Positions 52,044-61,365 of a DNA stretch of 64,000 bases are shown here, piece by piece. Position 1 is the first letter of the stretch, and the number at the start of each line of letters is the position of its first letter. The notes beneath the pieces are model-generated. The model saw only the letters and a program-made list of their open reading frames with translations, had not been told where the DNA came from and made no database searches. Location: positions 62,001 to 126,000 of the forward strand of contig CAMVOL010000002.1 of the NCBI GenBank assembly GCA_947169105.1. Direction: 5' to 3'. The translations under genes and the position numbers were made by a program. The DNA comes from an uncultured Bacteroidales bacterium (GTDB taxonomy: Bacteria > Bacteroidota > Bacteroidia > Bacteroidales > WCHB1-69).

Positions 52044-53954
52044 TTATTTTGTTGACTTTAGTTGTTGTTTCTGAAGTTTCTGCGCCTGACGGGCCAGACG
52101 GTGCTCGGCACGCTCCTCCTTCGTCATCTTCTTGATGACGCGCGCGGCGAAGGCGTAAGAGTAGGCAAGGGTGAAGCGGCAGTCAAGAGTGGACTGGATG
52201 CGCTGACCGATGATTTCGCGGTCGTTGAAGTTGCTGAGCGAAAGGTAGAGGGAGGCGGTGTGTGCACTTTTGTAACTGAAGTTACTGCCGATGCTGTTAC
52301 TGATGGAGAAATTGTTGGTGGCTCCTTCCATCTTCTGGATGTTGTAGCCGAAAGAACCGTTGTAGGAGAGGGTCCAGTTGGTTTTCTCCTTTTTCAGAAT
52401 CTTGTAGCGAAGCCCCACGTTGATGGTGTGCCCGTCGTATTTGGCGTACTCCGACGAGGACATCGAGAAGTCATAGCCGCAGTCGAAGCCGAGACGGATG
52501 GCGTCAAAGTCGATGCCGTAGCCGATGCCAACGGTCAGGGTCATCACATTCATGGTATTAAGCGCCAATTTATTGAGGTTCTTGTTCTGTATGAAGTTGA
52601 AATTCAGATTGATGGAATGAGCGTATGTTTTTTCAAAAGTGAAACTGGGGGAAGCGGACAAGGTGTGGACAATCTGGTTGATACGCAAACTGTCAGGCAC
52701 GAGGTAGGTGCCGTCGTACTGGTCCTGCTTGATGCCGTTGTAGTTGATGCCGAAGTTGACGTGGCTGCCGATGCTGTTGTTCCAGTTGATGGCGTAGGTG
52801 ATCACTTGGTTAGTGTACATCTGCTTTTTGTTGAGATTGTCGCGCTGGAAGTAGCCGACTGCGCTGATGTTGGAGCGCCCCTTGAAGAGGGAGGTGTTGA
52901 TGACCGCTCCGACACTGTGGGAGTTCTGGTTGAAGTTGGAAGCACCCAACGACACATAGTCGGGCTGGATGAAGCGGTAGGTGAGGCTTGCGGAGAAGTT
53001 GTGGGCCATGAAGTTCATGGCGGCGTCACCGGCGAAGCGGAAGACGGAGTTGTTGCGGACGGCTAAAAGCCATTCGGTTTTTTGGAGGATTTTATCCACT
53101 TTCTCGTTCTCCCGCAGACTGCCTGCGAGCGTGTCGCGGATATCCATTGTATAGAGGCTTCCACCGAGGTTGGCGGTGAAGGCGAACCACTTTTTGATGG
53201 CGAAACGTCCCGAGATGCCGATGGTGATGTTGTCGCGTGGAGCGATGGAGTCCTGCCACACCTGCGGCAGCGACTTGATGGCGTCCTTGGCCTTCAGGAA
53301 GCTGAAGTCGATGAAGTTGCGCTCATTGCCGCCACCGATTTTGAAGCCGACGGCGTCACGACGGTACTGCGGGAGGTCGGCCTCCGGCACGTTCAGACCC
53401 AACAGTGAGTCCGCCAGCTGCTGGAAGGCCGTGCGGTCGTCGTACCCTTTAATGCGGGAGGCCTGCTGGAGGTGCCCGCCGAACACGCCCATACGGAACT
53501 TCTTACCATGATATTCCGCCCCAACCCCGAGGAATGTGAGTCCCGAATAGGTGTAGTTGGAAAAGTGCATGCTGCTGTGCCCGATGTGGAACTTCCAGTT
53601 GCGCCACGTCGGCATGAAGCCCAAGTGGAACGTCGGCAACTGCGGGTAGGAGAACGAAGTGGTATTGTTGGCGAAATAAAACGAGAACGGCAGCTGGAAA
53701 CTATAGAACGACAGGTTAATACTGGCGAAAATGTTGGCCGAGAAAGGCGTGCTGCCCGGATGGTTGGAGTTGTAGGACACCCCCATCCCCGCGCCTATGT
53801 TGCCGCTGATGGCAAACGGATCCGCATTCTTGATCTCGTTAATCCGGTCACGGATTCCCTGCCCATAAAGACATGACATTTGGAAGGAAACCGCCAAGAA
53901 AATCAGAAGTATGAAAGGTAGTTTTCGCTGTTTCACTGAAAAATTAGGCCGCAA
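52044..53954 (-). CDS. Predicted outer-membrane beta-barrel protein (TTG start, or GTG at 53936)
   Basis: Signal-like N-terminus; alternating aromatic/polar beta strands; glycine-rich turns. Confidence 0.65.
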   Translation of the reverse strand: MRPNFSVKQRKLPFILLIFLAVSFQMSCLYGQGIRDRINEIKNADPFAISGNIGAGMGVSYNSNHPGSTPFSANIFASINLSFYSFQLPFSFYFANNTTSFSYPQLPTFHLGFMPTWRNWKFHIGHSSMHFSNYTYSGLTFLGVGAEYHGKKFRMGVFGGHLQQASRIKGYDDRTAFQQLADSLLGLNVPEADLPQYRRDAVGFKIGGGNERNFIDFSFLKAKDAIKSLPQVWQDSIAPRDNITIGISGRFAIKKWFAFTANLGGSLYTMDIRDTLAGSLRENEKVDKILQKTEWLLAVRNNSVFRFAGDAAMNFMAHNFSASLTYRFIQPDYVSLGASNFNQNSHSVGAVINTSLFKGRSNISAVGYFQRDNLNKKQMYTNQVITYAINWNNSIGSHVNFGINYNGIKQDQYDGTYLVPDSLRINQIVHTLSASPSFTFEKTYAHSINLNFNFIQNKNLNKLALNTMNVMTLTVGIGYGIDFDAIRLGFDCGYDFSMSSSEYAKYDGHTINVGLRYKILKKEKTNWTLSYNGSFGYNIQKMEGATNNFSISNSIGSNFSYKSAHTASLYLSLSNFNDREIIGQRIQSTLDCRFTLAYSYAFAARVIKKMTKEERAEHRLARQAQKLQKQQLKSTK

Positions 53955-53990
53955 CAGACTTGCGTTTTTTTAATTAATAAATATAACTCA

Positions 53991-54011
53991 TTACAACTTA
54001 ACAAGTTGTAA
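53991..54011 (-). promoter_or_regulatory. 5'UTR hairpin TTACAACTT-AAC-AAGTTGTAA
   Basis: 9-bp perfect inverted repeat between promoter and first gene of the large locus. Confidence 0.6.
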
Positions 54012-54038
54012 TAATTCAAGTTTAAATAGAAAAACGGG

Positions 54039-54069
54039 CAAAAGTAAGAAATTTTTCAGCGAAATACAA
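54039..54069 (-). promoter_or_regulatory. Near-consensus Bacteroidota promoter TTG-N20-TACTTTTG
   Basis: Plus strand CAAAAGTA (54039-54046) and CAA (54067-54069), 20-nt spacing. Confidence 0.7.
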
Positions 54070-54100
54070 AAAAAAGATGACCTTTTAAGCCATCTTTTCA
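54070..54100 (-). terminator. Intrinsic terminator downstream of tRNA-Glu
   Basis: AAAAGATG-GCTTAAAAGGT-CATCTTTTTTTT on the minus strand. Confidence 0.7.
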
Positions 54101-54108
54101 ATTTTTTG

Positions 54109-54182
54109 TACTGGATGCGGGAGTCGAACCCGCGATCTTCAGGATGAAAACCTGATGTCCTAGGCCACTAGACGAATCCAGC
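54109..54182 (-). tRNA. tRNA-Glu (anticodon TTC)
   Basis: GCTGGATTCGTCTAGTGGCCTAGGACATCAGGTTTTCATCCTGAAGATCGCGGGTTCGACTCCCGCATCCAGTA cloverleaf. Confidence 0.93.
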
Positions 54183-54260
54183 ATTTCCCATCAAAAATGA
54201 GGGTGCAAAAATAGTAAAATTTCTGTTGCCCCCGATAGTAGATTGAAAATTTAATTTTTT

Positions 54261-54938
54261 TTAATCTTTATCGGGTTCAAACCTGAAACCCAGACGTTTA
54301 CCAGTCTTCAAAATCATATTTTGGTCTTCAATCTGTAGGATGTCATTGACAGAAATCTCCAATAAATGGGAATATTCCGGCACCAAAAGGTCAAAATTGA
54401 TGGTGTATTTGATGGCCGATTGAAGGATGTCCATCACGGCATCGCGGTCGAGTTCCTTGCTGTTGAAATTATTGAGCACGCTCGCCAGCTCCCGTTTGCC
54501 TTCCACATAGAAATGCTTGTCCTTGTTGATAAAAATCCGCCCAATCATATAACCCGAATCGTTGATCCGATTGTAGCGGAAGGAATCGTTCAGGAAGTTG
54601 AAAATCTGAATCATACCACAGTAGGAACGGTTTTTATCCTCCTTGATGTAAGGGGTCTTCATCACCTCGTGGTCGCGGGGAAACTCGAAAATGTTGGTGT
54701 GCATCAGGAAGATGAGCACATCGCCGGCGAAGCGGATTTTGAACTCGTGCAGGTTCTTTCCGTTAAAATCGACCGACACACGGGGATGTTCTTCGGCGTA
54801 ATTTTCTTCGTAAAAATCTTCAAACTCCTTGGCGCAGGATTTGAAAAGCTCCATGGTTTCGAGGGTGCTGGCATAAATCTGCTGCTTCAGTTCCCCTTTT
54901 TGGATCAATAATTCGCAAATTGATGAGTGTTCTTCCAT
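54261..54938 (-). CDS. Conserved hypothetical protein
   Basis: Full-length ORF with ordinary amino-acid composition; no confident family. Confidence 0.75.
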   Translation of the reverse strand: MEEHSSICELLIQKGELKQQIYASTLETMELFKSCAKEFEDFYEENYAEEHPRVSVDFNGKNLHEFKIRFAGDVLIFLMHTNIFEFPRDHEVMKTPYIKEDKNRSYCGMIQIFNFLNDSFRYNRINDSGYMIGRIFINKDKHFYVEGKRELASVLNNFNSKELDRDAVMDILQSAIKYTINFDLLVPEYSHLLEISVNDILQIEDQNMILKTGKRLGFRFEPDKD

Positions 54939-54953
54939 ATATGTTTTTGATGT

Positions 54954-55874
54954 TTATTTCAATGTGAGATAATCTAAAGGATTGAGTGGAAATCCGTTAT
55001 GCCACAATTCAAAGTGGAGGTGGGTTCCCTTGTCGGTGGTGCCGGAATGCCCCATTTCGGCGATGGGTTCACCGGCGGAAACTTTGGCGCCGGCGGTTTT
55101 CAGCAGCACGCGGTTGTGCTTATAGATGGAGATGACGTTGTCGTGGTGCTGGATGATGAGGACGTTGCCGTCCATCGCGTCGAAGCCGGCGAAGACCACC
55201 ATGCCGTCGCCGGCGCTGGTGATGAGGGTGCCGGGGCGGTTGGCGATGTCGAGCCCGTACTGGTTCTGCGCCACGCTGTAGTACCCGATGATGGTGCCGG
55301 TGGTGGGCGGCTGCATAAAGAGGTTGCTGATGTCGGCGCGCCGGTTCACCGTCACCTCCTCGGTGGCCTGCTTCACCATCAGGGTCTGGATGAGGTCCGC
55401 CGACTCCTCGCGCAAGGCCAGCTCCGCCTCCGTGTGGGCTTCCAGTTCCTCCTGTCCGACCGTCGGACGGTTGCTGTCCTCCTCCACCTTCTCCATCTCG
55501 TCAGGCATCACTTCATCGTTCAGAATGCGACGGAAGTTGTCGATGTACTGCTGGTTCTGCGCCAGCAACAGCTCCACGGAGTCCACCCGACGGACCATGG
55601 CGCGGTACTTCCGGTACTCTTCGTGGTGCCGTCCTCCCGTTACATAGATGCCGAGCGGGGTAAAGGCGATCAGCAGGCCCGTGAGCATGATGAGGGCGAA
55701 GGCGGAAAGTGTCACCACCACAAAAATGTTGCGGGGGCTCAGCTTGAATGAAAAAACCTCCCGCTGCGTGGTATCCTCACGGATCAGCAAGTGGAAACGG
55801 TTCCTCCAGTTCTTCCTGAGCTTCTGCCAGAGGGTGGGAATCTTCCGCAAAAAGTCCTTGAATCGCCCCGCCAT
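54954..55874 (-). CDS. M23 family metallopeptidase
   Basis: C-terminal NVLIIQHHDNVISIYKHN...GEPIAEMGHSGTTDKGTHLHFELWHNG. Confidence 0.92.
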   Translation of the reverse strand: MAGRFKDFLRKIPTLWQKLRKNWRNRFHLLIREDTTQREVFSFKLSPRNIFVVVTLSAFALIMLTGLLIAFTPLGIYVTGGRHHEEYRKYRAMVRRVDSVELLLAQNQQYIDNFRRILNDEVMPDEMEKVEEDSNRPTVGQEELEAHTEAELALREESADLIQTLMVKQATEEVTVNRRADISNLFMQPPTTGTIIGYYSVAQNQYGLDIANRPGTLITSAGDGMVVFAGFDAMDGNVLIIQHHDNVISIYKHNRVLLKTAGAKVSAGEPIAEMGHSGTTDKGTHLHFELWHNGFPLNPLDYLTLK

Positions 55875-55883
55875 CGTTCTGTG

Positions 55884-56975
55884 TTAAATGTATTTTTCGC
55901 CGTAGTCGAGTTCCACGTCGTTCACGTACTGGCGGATCTGCTGCTCGTTCTCTTTCTTGCAGATGAGGAGCACATTGTCGTTATCCACAATGATGAAATC
56001 CTCCATACCTTGCAGCACGACGGCTTTCTCGCCGGGTACGTTGATGATACAACCATTTGTGCCATACGTCTTTACGCGGTTCCCAGCCACCACATTGCGG
56101 TTTTCGTCCTTCTCGCTGACCTCATAGAGGGAGCCCCATGTCCCGAGGTCGGACCAGCCGAAGTCGGCGGCATAGACGCACACGTTGGAGGCCTTCTCCA
56201 TCACGCCGTAGTCAATGGAGATGTTGCGGCACACCTGATAGGTGGCGTTGATGAACGGCTGTTCGGCAGAGGTGTTGTACAAACCCTCGCCTTGCCGGAA
56301 CAGGTCGTTCACTTCCGGAAGGTACTGGTTGAACGCCTTTTCAATTTCCTTCAGCGACCACATGAAGATGCCGGCGTTCCAAAGGAACTCGCCGCTCTCC
56401 ACGAACTGCTTGGCCACCTCCAGTTCCGGCTTCTCGGTGAAAATCTTCACGTCGTAAATGGAGGCGTTCCATCCGTAGGAACGTTCTTCATTATATTGTA
56501 TGTAGCCGTAGCCAGTGTTGGGGTAGGAGGGTCTTATACCGATGGTGAGGAGCTTGTCGTTTTCTTTGACGAAGTTCAACCCATTGGTAATCACTTCTTT
56601 GAAAACATCTTCTTTGAGGATGATATGGTCAGAAGGAGCCACCACAACGACCGCATCGGGATTCTTGGCCTTGATTTTGAAGTTGGCGTAGGCGATGCAG
56701 GGGGCGGTGTTGCGGCGGGCGGGCTCCAGCACAATCTGCTCGTCGCCGATGCCGGCCAGCTGCTCCTTCACAAGATGGGCATAGCTCTTGTTGGTGATGA
56801 TGTAGATGTTCTCCTTCGGACAGATTTCCTGAAAACGGCGGTAGGTCTTCTGGATGAGCGACTCGCCGTCGCCGAGGATGTCGATGAACTGTTTGGGGGT
56901 GTGCGAGCGGCTGAGAGGCCAGAAACGGGCACCTACTCCGCCTGCCATAATGACACAATAAAAGTTTTTATCCAT
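55884..56975 (-). CDS. Mannose-1-phosphate guanylyltransferase
   Basis: VIMAGGVGARFWPLSRSHTPKQF; VVVAPSDHII; FTEKPELEVA. Confidence 0.92.
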   Translation of the reverse strand: MDKNFYCVIMAGGVGARFWPLSRSHTPKQFIDILGDGESLIQKTYRRFQEICPKENIYIITNKSYAHLVKEQLAGIGDEQIVLEPARRNTAPCIAYANFKIKAKNPDAVVVVAPSDHIILKEDVFKEVITNGLNFVKENDKLLTIGIRPSYPNTGYGYIQYNEERSYGWNASIYDVKIFTEKPELEVAKQFVESGEFLWNAGIFMWSLKEIEKAFNQYLPEVNDLFRQGEGLYNTSAEQPFINATYQVCRNISIDYGVMEKASNVCVYAADFGWSDLGTWGSLYEVSEKDENRNVVAGNRVKTYGTNGCIINVPGEKAVVLQGMEDFIIVDNDNVLLICKKENEQQIRQYVNDVELDYGEKYI

Positions 56976-57006
56976 TACTAAAATTTATAGTTGCAAAATG
57001 AGGGTG

Positions 57007-57014
57007 CAAAGGTA
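57007..57014 (-). promoter_or_regulatory. Putative -7 box TACCTTTG
   Basis: TAnnTTTG match 32 bp upstream of the mannose-1-P guanylyltransferase start. Confidence 0.5.
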
Positions 57015-57049
57015 CGGCAAATTTATGAATTAAAAGGGTCAATCGTGAA

Positions 57050-57135
57050 ATTTTACAAACTTGATAAACCCGATAAACTTGCAACTTTACAAACTTGCAA
57101 CTTGATGAACTTGTAACTTGATAAACTTGCAACTT
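57050..57135. repeat. Tandem-like AACTTG(C/A/T)AA low-complexity array
   Basis: tttacaaacttgataaacccgataaacttgcaactttacaaacttgcaacttgatgaacttgtaacttgataaacttgcaac. Confidence 0.85.
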
Positions 57136-57148
57136 TATTGTACCTTTG
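57118..57148 (+). promoter_or_regulatory. Promoter TTG-N20-TACCTTTG
   Basis: TTG at 57118-57120 lies within the AACTTG array; TACCTTTG at 57141-57148. Confidence 0.65.
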
Positions 57149-57210
57149 CCGCCGCAATTTCCAAAATCGGATAGTTTTTGAAATTATTAATTATCAATAT
57201 CTTATAAAAA

Positions 57211-57546
57211 ATGACAGTTAAAGAGTTAGTGGAAAAAATGAACCTGACCGTCTTCTGCGGACAGGACAACTTGGATCGTGAAATCAAGGGCGGTTACACG
57301 TCCGACCTGCTGAGCGACGTGATGGGATTCGCCCGCGAAGGACAGGTGTGGATCACCCTCCAGACCCATAAGAACGTGCTGGCCATCGCCTCCCTCAAGG
57401 AGCTCGCCGCCATCCTCCTCGTGAAGGGCAACAAACCCGAAGAGGATATGCTGGAACAGGCTATCGACGAGGGCATTCCGGTCCTCGGCACCGACGCGCA
57501 GACCTTCGAGACCACCGGCACCGTTTACCAACTGATCAACCAATAA
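57211..57546 (+). CDS. DRTGG-like domain protein
   Basis: MTVKELVEKMNLTVFCGQDNLDREIKGGYTSDLLSDVM..NVLAIASLKELAAILLVKGNKP. Confidence 0.75.
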   Translation: MTVKELVEKMNLTVFCGQDNLDREIKGGYTSDLLSDVMGFAREGQVWITLQTHKNVLAIASLKELAAILLVKGNKPEEDMLEQAIDEGIPVLGTDAQTFETTGTVYQLINQ

Positions 57547-57552
57547 CCCGCC

Positions 57553-58296
57553 GTGAATATCTTCAAGGCCGACCTGCACAACCACACGCTCCTGTCGCCG
57601 TGCGGTGACTTGGAAATGACGCCCGACTTCATCATCGAGGAGGCGAAGCGGAAGGGCATTGACGTGATCGGCATCACCGACCACAACTGCACCCGTCACT
57701 GTCGGCTCGCCGAGCACTACTCGCACAACCGCGACATTTTCGTGCTGTGCGGCGCCGAGGTGACGACGAAGGAGGAGGCGCACTGCCTCGCCTTCTTCGA
57801 GAACCACGAAACCCTCGACCTCTTCCAACAATTTCTGGACGAGCACCTGCCCGATATCCCCAACGTGCCGGACGTGTTTGGCGATCAGGTGCAGATCAAT
57901 GAGGAGTTCGAAATCGTGTATGAGGAGCCCAAGCTACTCACCTCCGGCCTTGACGTGCCTATCGAAGGCATCGCCGCCAAGGTGAAGGAGCTCAACGGCA
58001 TCTTCATCCCCGCCCACATCGACAAGATGAAAAATAGCGTCATCTCTCAACTCGGCTTCATCCCGTTCGACCTTCCCTACGACGCTGTGGAACTGTCGAA
58101 ACGGGGCGACAAGGAAAAAATCCTACAGCAACATCCCTACCTGAAGGACAAAACCTTCACCCGCGCCTCCGACGCCCACCAGCCCGACGTCATCGCCACT
58201 GCCCCCTGCTGGTTCGAGATGGAAACCCGCAGCTTCGACGAAATCCGGAAAGCGTTGCACCAGGAGGGCGGGCGGAATGTAAAATTGGCGTTATAA
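57553..58296 (+). CDS. PHP domain-containing metal-dependent phosphoesterase (GTG start)
   Basis: KADLHNHTLLSPCGDLEM; ITDHNCTRH; FIPAHIDK; SDAHQP. Confidence 0.9.
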   Translation: MNIFKADLHNHTLLSPCGDLEMTPDFIIEEAKRKGIDVIGITDHNCTRHCRLAEHYSHNRDIFVLCGAEVTTKEEAHCLAFFENHETLDLFQQFLDEHLPDIPNVPDVFGDQVQINEEFEIVYEEPKLLTSGLDVPIEGIAAKVKELNGIFIPAHIDKMKNSVISQLGFIPFDLPYDAVELSKRGDKEKILQQHPYLKDKTFTRASDAHQPDVIATAPCWFEMETRSFDEIRKALHQEGGRNVKLAL

Positions 58297-58304
58297 AGGA
58301 TACG

Positions 58305-58385
58305 GTAAAAGGTATAAGGTATGAGGTAAAAGGTTTGAAGAGGAATTGTGCGTAGCAACCTCTTACCTGTTACCTCATACATCCT
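58305..58385. repeat. Imperfect inverted repeat between convergent genes
   Basis: GTATGAGGTAAAAGGTTTGAAGAGG / CCTCTTACCTGTTACCTCATAC. Confidence 0.75.
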
Positions 58386-58398
58386 ACAGAAAATAGAA

Positions 58399-60471
58399 TT
58401 ATTTCGCTTCCTCCTGCCGTTTCTTGATGACTTCGGCCTGCTTGTCGGCGGGCATCTGCATATACTGGTAGAATTCCATTGAGTAGTTGGCGCGGCCGGA
58501 GGTGATGTTACGCAGCGCGGTGGCGTAGCCGAACATCTCCATCAGCGGGATAAAACCGTCGAGCTTTTGCGAACCCTTACGGAAACGGCGCATGTTCTCG
58601 ATGCGGCCGCGGCGCTTGTTGAGGTCGCGGGTCACGTTGCCGATGAAATCATCGGGGGTGTTCACCTCCACCTTCATCACCGGCTCCATCACGATGGGGT
58701 TGGCCTGACGGAACGCCTGCTTGAAACACATCGCGGCGCAGGTCTGGAACGCCATGTCGCTCGAATCGACGGGATGGAAGCTGCCGTCCACCAGCACGCA
58801 TTTCACATCCACCACAGGGTAGCCGGCAATCGGACTCTTCTCCATCGCCTTGATAAGACCCTTCTGGATGGAGGGCATAAACTCCTTCGGAATGACGCCA
58901 CCTTTGGTGATATCGACGAACTCGAAGCCTTTTCCTGGATTCGGTTCGAAACGGATGACGGTATGGGCAAACTGTCCCTTGCCGCCCGTCTGCTTCACGT
59001 GGCGGTAGTTGCACTCCTTCTCCGTGGTGATGGTCTCACGGAACGACACCGACGGCGCACCGACGGAAATCGGCACCTTGAACTCGTCGCGGATACGCTC
59101 CACCAAGATTTCCAAATGCAACTCACCCATACCGGCGATGATGGTCTCTTCCGTCTCTTCGTCGAAGTGGGAATGGAACGACGGATCTTCGTTCGTGAGC
59201 TTGGCCAATGCCTCACCCAGCTTGTTACGGCTCTTCTTGTCCTCCAGCTCCAGCTTCATCTCGATGACGGCAGGCGGAACAGTGATGGACTCCAGCAAAA
59301 CAGCCTGATTCTCATCACACAGTGTGTCGCCCGTGCGGGTGAATTTCATACCGACGAGAGCCACAATTTCACCGGCCGCGGCCTCCGAAATCTCTTCGCG
59401 TTCCTTTGCCTTGATGCGGAAAATGCGGCCGATACGCTCGGTTTTACCTTTGTTGGTATTATAGATGGTCATACCGCTGGTAATCTTGCCGCTGAAAATG
59501 CGGATAAAGGTCTGTTGGCCGACGTAGGGGTCGTTGATGAGCTTGAAAGCGAGTGCCGCAACCGGTTCATTAGCAGATGGATGCAGTTTGATGGTGCGTT
59601 CTTCGTCGTCGGGGTCGTGGGCGATGACGGCGCCGAGGTCGTTGGGCGAGGGGAGATAGTCCACGATAGCGTCCAAGAGCAGTTGGATGCCCTTGTTCTT
59701 GTAGGCGGCGCCGCAAAGCACGGGGGTCACTAACAGTTTGATGGTGGCCTCGCGGATGGCTTTCTTCAGCATCGGTTCTTCGATTTCGGCATCATCGAGA
59801 TAAAGGGTGGCGATGTCGTCGTCATAGTCAGCGAGTTTCTCAATCATGGCGCGGCGGGCTTCCTGTGCCTGCGGCAGGATTTCGGCGGGGATGTCGCTCA
59901 CGATACGCTCTTTCTCCACGAAGGTGATGGCCTTCATAGTGACAAGGTCAACCATGCCGAGGAAGTCGTTTTCGGCACCGATGGGCAGGTGGATGGGCAT
60001 AGCGTTGGCTCCGAGGTACTTGTTCATCTGGGCTACCACGTCCGAGAAGTTGGCGCCGGTGCGGTCCATCTTGTTGACGAAGGCGATGCGGGGCACGCGG
60101 TATTTGTCGGCCTGGTTCCAGACGGTTTCGCTCTGGGGCTCCACGCCACCGACGGCGCAAAACACGGCCACCATCCCGTCGATGACACGCAGTGAACGTT
60201 CCACCTCAATGGTGAAATCCACGTGGCCAGGAGTGTCGATCAGGTTGATCTGATGGTCGTTCCAGTTGGCGGTGATCGCGGCGGAGGCGATGGTGATACC
60301 ACGCTCCTGTTCCTGCTTCATAAAGTCCATCGTAGCCTGTCCGTCGTGGGTTTCACCTACTTTGCGCTTCACGCCGGTAAAAAAGAGGATGCGTTCTGAA
60401 ACGGTGGTCTTCCCCGCATCAATATGGGCGGCAATACCGATATTTCTGAGTTTGGAAATGTGATTTGTCAT
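58399..60471 (-). CDS. fusA: Elongation factor G
   Basis: [28 protein letters not shown] motifs; full length; not in a str-operon context. Confidence 0.92.
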   Translation of the reverse strand: MTNHISKLRNIGIAAHIDAGKTTVSERILFFTGVKRKVGETHDGQATMDFMKQEQERGITIASAAITANWNDHQINLIDTPGHVDFTIEVERSLRVIDGMVAVFCAVGGVEPQSETVWNQADKYRVPRIAFVNKMDRTGANFSDVVAQMNKYLGANAMPIHLPIGAENDFLGMVDLVTMKAITFVEKERIVSDIPAEILPQAQEARRAMIEKLADYDDDIATLYLDDAEIEEPMLKKAIREATIKLLVTPVLCGAAYKNKGIQLLLDAIVDYLPSPNDLGAVIAHDPDDEERTIKLHPSANEPVAALAFKLINDPYVGQQTFIRIFSGKITSGMTIYNTNKGKTERIGRIFRIKAKEREEISEAAAGEIVALVGMKFTRTGDTLCDENQAVLLESITVPPAVIEMKLELEDKKSRNKLGEALAKLTNEDPSFHSHFDEETEETIIAGMGELHLEILVERIRDEFKVPISVGAPSVSFRETITTEKECNYRHVKQTGGKGQFAHTVIRFEPNPGKGFEFVDITKGGVIPKEFMPSIQKGLIKAMEKSPIAGYPVVDVKCVLVDGSFHPVDSSDMAFQTCAAMCFKQAFRQANPIVMEPVMKVEVNTPDDFIGNVTRDLNKRRGRIENMRRFRKGSQKLDGFIPLMEMFGYATALRNITSGRANYSMEFYQYMQMPADKQAEVIKKRQEEAK

Positions 60472-60519
60472 TTTTATTTTATTGATTTATAACGGATTAT
60501 TTGTTCCAATTTTGGGCGG

Positions 60520-60527
60520 CAAAAATA
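60520..60527 (-). promoter_or_regulatory. Putative -7 box TATTTTTG
   Basis: TAnnTTTG match upstream of EF-G. Confidence 0.45.
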
Positions 60528-60607
60528 CGAAAAATGTGAAGACGCACGGCTGTGTGTCCCTTTGTTTAAAATTTTTCCACTCCCGCACACCATATTAAAA
60601 AAATTAG

Positions 60608-60615
60608 TACTTTTG
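60608..60615 (+). promoter_or_regulatory. Putative -7 box TACTTTTG
   Basis: TAnnTTTG match upstream of the tonB gene. Confidence 0.5.
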
Positions 60616-60649
60616 CACCCTGTTTTTATGAAATTAAAATCATTGTAAA

Positions 60650-61342
60650 ATGGCAAATAAGAAATCATTCAAGGCCGACCTCGAGAAGAGAAAAATCATT
60701 TTCTTCGCGATAGGTTGTATTGTAGCTATGTCATTGTCTTGGGTATGTCTTGATCTGTTGGCCACCACTGAAAAGGAGGCCGCTGTCATTCAGGACGAAC
60801 CGGAAGCTGCCACTGTTGACGAATACACTCCGCCGGAAACGGACGAGAAACCGCAGGAACAGAAGCAGGAGGAGGTCCAGCAGCAGAACCAGGAAATCAT
60901 CCTGAACATCGTTGAGAACACCGCCAAGGCCGACTTCGACTTCAACTTCGGTCAGGATGTTACTGACGAGATGGCCATCGACGAATGGGAAGCCCCTGAA
61001 GTGGTGGAAGAGGTTGCCGCTGAAGAGCCCCCGGTACGTTTTGTGGAGCAGATGCCCGAATACCCCGGCGGTATGGCTGCCCTGAACCAATATCTGCGCG
61101 AACACCTCCAATACCCCGCCGCCGCCCGTGACGCAGGTGCTATGGGTACCGTTCTGGTGGAATTCGTTGTTGAGAAGGATGGTAGTGTGAGTAACGCCAA
61201 GGTTGTCGTCTCCCAGTTCCCCGCCCTCGATGAAGAGGCTCTCCGTGTGGTCCGCTCCCTTCCGAAATGGAAACCCGGCGAAAGCAACGGCCGTAAAGTG
61301 CGTGTTTACTACAACGTTCCGATTCGCTTCGACCTGCAGTAA
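60650..61342 (+). CDS. Energy transducer TonB family protein
   Basis: N-terminal TM helix, Glu/Pro-rich linker, PEYPGGMAALNQYLREHLQYP..VVRSLPKWKPGESNGRKVRVYYNVPIRF. Confidence 0.92.
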   Translation: MANKKSFKADLEKRKIIFFAIGCIVAMSLSWVCLDLLATTEKEAAVIQDEPEAATVDEYTPPETDEKPQEQKQEEVQQQNQEIILNIVENTAKADFDFNFGQDVTDEMAIDEWEAPEVVEEVAAEEPPVRFVEQMPEYPGGMAALNQYLREHLQYPAAARDAGAMGTVLVEFVVEKDGSVSNAKVVVSQFPALDEEALRVVRSLPKWKPGESNGRKVRVYYNVPIRFDLQ

Positions 61343-61365
61343 GCACAGATCAATAACAGATATAG

